From the NCBI GenBank assembly GCA_963590165.1, contig CAVANO010000011.1, positions 62,001-126,000 on the forward strand: a DNA stretch of 64,000 bases, in the 5' to 3' direction. The notes beneath the pieces are model-generated. The model did not search any database and was not told the DNA's origin. It worked only from the letters and a program-made list of their open reading frames with translations. The position numbers and the translations under genes were made by a program. Shown here piece by piece: positions 59,681 through 64,000 of this stretch. This DNA comes from UBA11524 sp963590165 (GTDB lineage: Bacteria > Bacillota > Clostridia > Christensenellales > Aristaeellaceae). The stretch's first letter is position 1, and the number at the start of each line of letters is the position of its first letter.

Positions 59681-60462
59681 AGAAAAGCAAGGCACTGCTC
59701 GTGCTGACCATCCTGACATATATCTTTTTAATCGGTCCTATGATTGTCATGATCGGTACAGCGTTCAATTCAGAAAGTGCGCTGGCATTCCCGCCGAGCG
59801 GATTTTCTCTGCAATGGTTCGAGAAAGCTTTTTCCTCCCAAAGCTTCGTTGAAGGTTTCAAGACGTCTGCTGCGGTTTCGCTTGGCGGCACGCTGCTTGC
59901 CATGCTGCTGGGCGTTCCTGCAGCATACGCGATGAATAAATACAAATTTCCCCTGAAAGAGCTCGTCAACGGCTTTTTCATTTCGCCGACGCTGATTCCT
60001 GCCGTGGTGCTGGGCTTTTCGCTGCTGAAGTCCTTCGTGCCGAGTATCGGCGGTTCCATTTACTCTGGGTTGCTCGTGGGCTATACGCTCATCGGCATCC
60101 CGTATATCATCCGCGTTACTTCCTCAGCACTGGCGAACTTCGACTTTGCGGTGGAAGAGGCAGCCCGTTCCCTTGGCTGCAGCGCACCGAAAGCTTTCTT
60201 TAAGACGGTAATCCCCAACATTCGATCCGGCTTGATGTCCGCTTTCATTTTGGCATTCATCAACTCATTCAATGACGTGTGCATCGGCGTGTTTGTCTCC
60301 CAGCCCGGCACCATGACGCTTCCAAGCGCCATGATGAGCTACGTGCAGGGAAAGTTGGATCCAACGGTCGCCGCTGCATCGGTGGTGCTGATGTTCCTGA
60401 CCATCTTGATCATGGTCTTGGCAGAAAAGCTGCTGGGCGTAAAGCTTCAGGCAACGAATTAA
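59677..60462 (+). CDS. Pot-type ABC transporter permease 2
   Basis: 261-residue permease like PotC: six helices, EAA loop FAVEEAARSLGCSAPKAFFKTVIPNI. It forms the heterodimeric channel with permease 1; both dock on the ATPase encoded next, 12 bases downstream. Confidence 0.92.
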   Translation: MKKSKALLVLTILTYIFLIGPMIVMIGTAFNSESALAFPPSGFSLQWFEKAFSSQSFVEGFKTSAAVSLGGTLLAMLLGVPAAYAMNKYKFPLKELVNGFFISPTLIPAVVLGFSLLKSFVPSIGGSIYSGLLVGYTLIGIPYIIRVTSSALANFDFAVEEAARSLGCSAPKAFFKTVIPNIRSGLMSAFILAFINSFNDVCIGVFVSQPGTMTLPSAMMSYVQGKLDPTVAAASVVLMFLTILIMVLAEKLLGVKLQATN

Positions 60463-60474
60463 GGAGGAGCCTCC

Positions 60475-61509
60475 ATGTCGCTGATTGAACTGCAAAACGT
60501 TTCCGCCGGATATGGCAAGAACGTGATTTTGAAGGATTTCTGCATCAATATTGAGGAAGGCAAGCTTGTTTCCCTGCTTGGACCTTCCGGCTGCGGCAAG
60601 ACGACCACCCTGCGCACTATCGCAGGCTTCATCGATGTGCTGAGCGGCAAATTTCTCTTTGACGGCAAGGATTTCAGCCGCGTACCGATTCATAAGCGCG
60701 GCTTCGGCTATGTGTTCCAGAGCTATGCGTTGTTTCCGCACCTGAACGTATACGAAAACGTGGCATTCGGCTTGAAGGAGCGCAAGGTTGATAAGAAGGA
60801 AATCCAGAAGCGTGTAATGGAAATGCTGGAGCGCGTCAATCTGAACGGCTTTGAGAACCGTCTGCCGGCAGAAATGTCCGGCGGTCAGCGTCAACGCGTG
60901 GCTTTAGCGCGTGCGCTGGTACTGCAGCCGAAGCTCCTCCTGCTCGACGAACCGCTGAGCAATCTCGATGCCAAGCTTCGCGTAGAAATGCGCGTGGAAA
61001 TTCGTCGGCTGCAACAGGAAACGGGCATCACTACCGTATATGTGACGCACGACCAGGAGGAGTGCTTCTCCATTTCTGATCAGGTTGCCATCATGAACGG
61101 CGGCAAGATTCAGCAGATGGATACGCCTGAAACCATCTATTCGCATCCCGTCAACGAGTTCACTGCGCGTTTTGTGGGCTTTGAAAATTTCATTGACCTG
61201 AAGTGGGATGGCAGCGAGTACCGCACCATTTCCGGCGGTGAATTCCATGAGCCCTATGCTGGCGTTGCTGCCATCAAGGCAGCTTGCCGACCGGAGGATA
61301 TCCGCATGGAAGCCGGTCACCACCCCGGCGAACGCCGCCTGCTGGGCAAGGTGCTTGTACGCACCTTCCTGGGTAAGCAGCTGCAGTATCTGGTGGAAAC
61401 CCCGGAAGGCAACTTCCTCGTTAACACGCAGACGAACGACCGCTATGAGCTCGGTGACGAGGCAACGCTGTTTTTTGCCCCTGAAAAAACGATCAGCGTA
61501 ACGGAATAA
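60475..61509 (+). CDS. Pot-type ABC transporter ATP-binding protein
   Basis: 344-residue ATPase: Walker A LGPSGCGKTTTLR, signature MSGGQRQRVALARAL, Walker B LLLLDEPLSNLDAKLR, switch His in YVTHDQEE, and a C-terminal TOBE domain (about 265-340). GGAGGAG is 5 bases from the ATG. Motifs match PotA but also Fe3+ and thiamine importers of the same subfamily, so the substrate is not given by this gene. Confidence 0.94.
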   Translation: MSLIELQNVSAGYGKNVILKDFCINIEEGKLVSLLGPSGCGKTTTLRTIAGFIDVLSGKFLFDGKDFSRVPIHKRGFGYVFQSYALFPHLNVYENVAFGLKERKVDKKEIQKRVMEMLERVNLNGFENRLPAEMSGGQRQRVALARALVLQPKLLLLDEPLSNLDAKLRVEMRVEIRRLQQETGITTVYVTHDQEECFSISDQVAIMNGGKIQQMDTPETIYSHPVNEFTARFVGFENFIDLKWDGSEYRTISGGEFHEPYAGVAAIKAACRPEDIRMEAGHHPGERRLLGKVLVRTFLGKQLQYLVETPEGNFLVNTQTNDRYELGDEATLFFAPEKTISVTE

Positions 61510-61580
61510 AACTGATCAACCCCTTCCGGTGAATGCGCCATCGGCGTTTTCATAAATATATTTGTTTGGAGGAATGAATC

Positions 61581-62621
61581 GTGAAGCTTCGCAAACTGAC
61601 TGCCATCCTGGCCGCGATGATTCTGACGCTGAGCTGCATCGCTGTGGCTTCTGCTGAGGAAGAGGTTCCCACCCTGGTGATTGCTACCTGGCCCGCGAAC
61701 ATTGATACCATTACCGCCAATGTCTTTGCTCCTTTTGAAGAGGCGAACAACTGCAAAATTGTTGTTGAAACCAGCAACAACAGTCAGCGTCTTGCCAAGC
61801 TGCAGGAAAATCCTGACGGCTACGACATCGTGTATTTCTCTGACTACTATGTAAAGCAGGCTATTGCTGCCGACCTGCTGCTGCCCATCGATTCTTCCAA
61901 GATTGAGGGCATCGAGGATCTCTATGAATTCTGCCAGGATCCGAACAACGGCTATGGCCCCGGCTACACCGTGACTGGCTTCGGCATCCTCTACGATCCT
62001 ACTGCGTTTGACTACCCGATCACCAGCTGGAAGCAGCTGTGGAACGAGGATGTCATGAGCCAGCTGGCACTGCCGGACATCTCCGTGACCTCCGGCCCCT
62101 ACATGATCGAAGTTGCTGGCAAAGTGGCAGGTGTTGATCCCGCTGAAAACGAAGATCCCGCTTTCGAGCTGATTGAGCAGCTGAGCGACAACGGCGCCAT
62201 CTTCTACACCAGCTCCGGTGACCTGGTATCCAAGTTCGAGCTGGGTGAAGTCGCTGTGGCTGTTTGCCAGGATTTCGATGCCAGCACCATCCGCGCTGCC
62301 AAGGACGGCCTCGAATACGTGATTGTGCCTGACGAAGGCTCCTATCTCGGCATCAATCAGGTGAACATCACCAAGAACTGCAAGAACACCGAGCTGGCGT
62401 ACAAGTTCATCTCCTGGCTGATCAGCTACGATGTGCAGTACAAGGATGCGATTGACCGCGTGGAAGCGCCTGCCAACACCAAGGTTGTGCTGACCGACGA
62501 ACAGGCTGAAGGCATGTGCTACGGCGATGCGGTGAAGATTTCCGACGCGCCGAACTGGGCACTGTACAGCGAGCGCAATGACGCCTGGATCCTGCGCTAC
62601 AACGAGGAGATCTATCAGTAA
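61581..62621 (+). CDS. Pot-type ABC transporter substrate-binding protein
   Basis: 346-residue exported binding protein of the PotD/spermidine-putrescine class. GTG start with GGAGG 9 bases upstream; signal peptide residues 1-24 (AVASAEEE), without a convincing lipobox. Features: VIATWPANIDTITANVFAPF, GYDIVYFSDYYVKQAI, NGYGPGYTVTGFGILYDP, LGEVAVAVCQDFDAS. Synonymous codons lean more to GCT and GTT than in neighbours, as expected of a highly expressed gene. Linkage to a purine-type deaminase suggests a nucleobase-like ligand rather than a polyamine. Confidence 0.88.
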   Translation: MKLRKLTAILAAMILTLSCIAVASAEEEVPTLVIATWPANIDTITANVFAPFEEANNCKIVVETSNNSQRLAKLQENPDGYDIVYFSDYYVKQAIAADLLLPIDSSKIEGIEDLYEFCQDPNNGYGPGYTVTGFGILYDPTAFDYPITSWKQLWNEDVMSQLALPDISVTSGPYMIEVAGKVAGVDPAENEDPAFELIEQLSDNGAIFYTSSGDLVSKFELGEVAVAVCQDFDASTIRAAKDGLEYVIVPDEGSYLGINQVNITKNCKNTELAYKFISWLISYDVQYKDAIDRVEAPANTKVVLTDEQAEGMCYGDAVKISDAPNWALYSERNDAWILRYNEEIYQ

Positions 62622-62623
62622 TC

Positions 62624-64000
62624 ATGAAAACGCTGATTCGGAATGCAAGGGTGTTCAACACCTGGCTCAAGCGGTTCATCCCCGGATGGCTGCTTCTTGA
62701 GGACGGGCGTATCCGCTATGCCTTTCTGGATGATGAGTGCCCCGAAAATGCGGATCAGGTGATTGAAGCGGAGGGATGCTATTGCATCCCTTCGCTTATT
62801 GATATTCACCTGCATATCGAAAGCTCCATGATGACGCCTGCCACTTTCTCGCAGGCACTTCTTCGCAACGGCGTGACAACCTGCGTCGCAGAGCCGCATG
62901 AAATCGCCAACGTGATGGGCATAGAGGGTGTAAAGGCATTTATCCGCCAGGGAAGGACATGCAAAGCGGATATCCTCTGGGGAATTCCCAGCTCTGTGCC
63001 ATGCAGTGCATATGAAACCACCGGCGGTGTCATTGAACTGGCAGACGCATTGGAACTGACCCGTGAGGCAGATGTGGCCTGCCTCGGCGAGGTCATGAAC
63101 TGCTACTCTGTGCTCCACGAGCCGAACGGAAAAATCCGCCAGTGGCTGGAGTGCCTTCGCCGTGAACACCCTGCGCTAACCCGTGAAGGTCATATCAGTT
63201 ACTATAAAGGTGCCGAACTGTGCGACATCGCCTATTACGGCGTGGATTCCGACCATACCAGCGTCGGGCTGGATTACTTCGTCGAGCGGTTGAAGATGGG
63301 CGTTTTCGGTGAAATTCAGGATAAATCCCTGCAGCGCGATGTAGTGGAGTATATCGAGCAGAACGACCTGTGGGATCATTTCTGCATTGTGACGGATGAC
63401 GTAATGCCAGACCAACTGCACGACCGCGGCCATCTGAATTACTTGGTGAAGAAAGCCATTCGTCTCGGCATGAAACCGGAGCGTGCCATTGCCGCCGTTA
63501 CTGATATGCCTGCACGCCGCATGAAGCTCTACGACCGTGGACGGATTGCCCCCGGCTTAAAGGCAGATTTGGTGCTGTTGCACAATTTGGAGGATTTCAG
63601 CATCCGCATGGTGCTTAAGGACGGCGAGATCGTCTGCGATGACGAAAAACTGCAGGCGCCGGTCAAACAGGAACGCCGTTTCAGTCCTGAATTCTATGAA
63701 ACGGTGCATCTATCCCCGCTGACGCCGGATGATTTTGTCATTCATACTGCCTTGCCGGATGGCATGCACACGGCACGCATCATGGTGCCGGAAGCATCAA
63801 CAGGCTTCATCCGTGAAGGCATGGCGCAGGTCGCTGTCAAGGATGGGCAGGTGCCCTATGATGACACAACGCACTGCCTGATTGCTGTATTTGACCGTCA
63901 TACGGGGAAGGCCGGACGCATGCTTGGACTTACCGGCGGCGATGATTTCCTGAAAAAGGGCGCCGTCGCATGCACGTATGCCCATGACCATCACAATCTG
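62624..64000 (+). CDS. adenine deaminase-like amidohydrolase (C-terminus beyond window)
   Basis: First 459 residues of a metal-dependent amidohydrolase of the adenine deaminase family. DIHLHIESSMMTPATF (HxH ligands), AEPHEIANVMGIEGVKAF, GEVMNC, EGHISYY and SDHTSVGLDYF supply further His/Asp ligands; FCIVTDDVMPD carries a late Asp. The Ade family converts adenine to hypoxanthine, but this sequence departs from Ade around the second His region (YYKGAELCDIAYYGVDSDHT), so another purine or heterocycle is possible. It starts 2 bases after the binding-protein stop and is the last visible gene. Confidence 0.85.
   Translation, partial: MKTLIRNARVFNTWLKRFIPGWLLLEDGRIRYAFLDDECPENADQVIEAEGCYCIPSLIDIHLHIESSMMTPATFSQALLRNGVTTCVAEPHEIANVMGIEGVKAFIRQGRTCKADILWGIPSSVPCSAYETTGGVIELADALELTREADVACLGEVMNCYSVLHEPNGKIRQWLECLRREHPALTREGHISYYKGAELCDIAYYGVDSDHTSVGLDYFVERLKMGVFGEIQDKSLQRDVVEYIEQNDLWDHFCIVTDDVMPDQLHDRGHLNYLVKKAIRLGMKPERAIAAVTDMPARRMKLYDRGRIAPGLKADLVLLHNLEDFSIRMVLKDGEIVCDDEKLQAPVKQERRFSPEFYETVHLSPLTPDDFVIHTALPDGMHTARIMVPEASTGFIREGMAQVAVKDGQVPYDDTTHCLIAVFDRHTGKAGRMLGLTGGDDFLKKGAVACTYAHDHHNL

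Noticed and set aside
58847..62621. Assignment of the ABC genes as potBCAD for spermidine/putrescine
   Set aside because: Family resemblance is clear, but the attached purine-deaminase-like gene makes a polyamine substrate doubtful, so gene symbols were left blank.

Overview
The window looks like chromosomal DNA of a Gram-positive anaerobe of the class Clostridia, with moderately high GC (roughly 57-60% by eye; not counted). The evidence is a SCIFF peptide with its radical SAM maturase (a near-universal clostridial marker), AddB-type recombination, a T-box leader on serS, AGGAGG-type ribosome binding sites, sigma-A promoters, an ECF vitamin transporter subunit, an AzgA-type purine permease and intracellular GH51/GH27 glycosidases. 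It would fit a gut or rumen member of Christensenellales/Oscillospirales, but the sequence alone does not fix the genus. I saw no rRNA, tRNA, transposase, phage gene or CRISPR array.

Layout. 1-2.5 kb (minus): an FMN-binding surface protein (cut by the window edge), an ApbE flavin transferase and a NusG-domain-II protein, resembling part of a flavin-based extracellular electron transfer locus. 2.7-8.3 kb (plus): an ECF S component, a block of 94-bp tandem repeats, then coaX-hom-aroB-araC-type regulator. 8.4-11 kb: SpoIID-like protein and deoC, facing argS. 13-16.6 kb: polyphosphate-polymerase-like VTC protein, DUF4956 membrane protein and a secreted beta-helix protein. 17-18.2 kb: GH27 alpha-galactosidase between two copies of a palindromic MITE-like element. 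18.6-21.8 kb (minus): cobalamin-riboswitch-controlled BtuFCD. 22-30 kb (plus): addB, murA, J-domain protein, cell-wall amidase, secreted metallo-beta-lactamase-fold protein. 30-34.5 kb (minus): ECF sigma factor with a very large PepSY-rich anti-sigma, and a purine permease. 34.7-38.5 kb (plus): a CHAP-like secreted protein, a metallophosphoesterase-fold protein that has lost most metal ligands, a GH51 arabinofuranosidase and a DUF6171 protein. 38.6-42.6 kb (minus): a secreted caspase-like protease with an EF-hand loop, MntP, a MATE exporter. 42.8-46.2 kb (plus): ridA-pdxK-TIGR04076 and scfA-scfB. 46.3-56.7 kb (minus): hisHFC, purA, a phosphodiester glycosidase, T-box serS, and feoA-feoA-feoB plus a Cys-rich Feo protein under a predicted DtxR-type operator. 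57.2-64 kb (plus): lspA-rluD and a Pot-type ABC transporter ending in an adenine-deaminase-like enzyme cut by the right edge.

The most unusual property is the intergenic DNA. Nearly every gap over 300 bases is packed with modular palindromic repeats. There is a G-rich hairpin family with core GGGGCTTTSCGRTCGCCCC followed by ACCCCTTCGG (about 15-20 copies, some in tandem arrays of 76, 94 or 101 bp), micro-hairpins with a GAA or TTC triloop (GGACGAAGTCC, AGGCGAAGCCT), an AT-richer GCAGATTG...CAATGAAAAAGAAACC module, and two MITE-like elements. These look like non-autonomous repeat families of this genome and recur in divergent, tandem and convergent gaps, so they cannot all be terminators.
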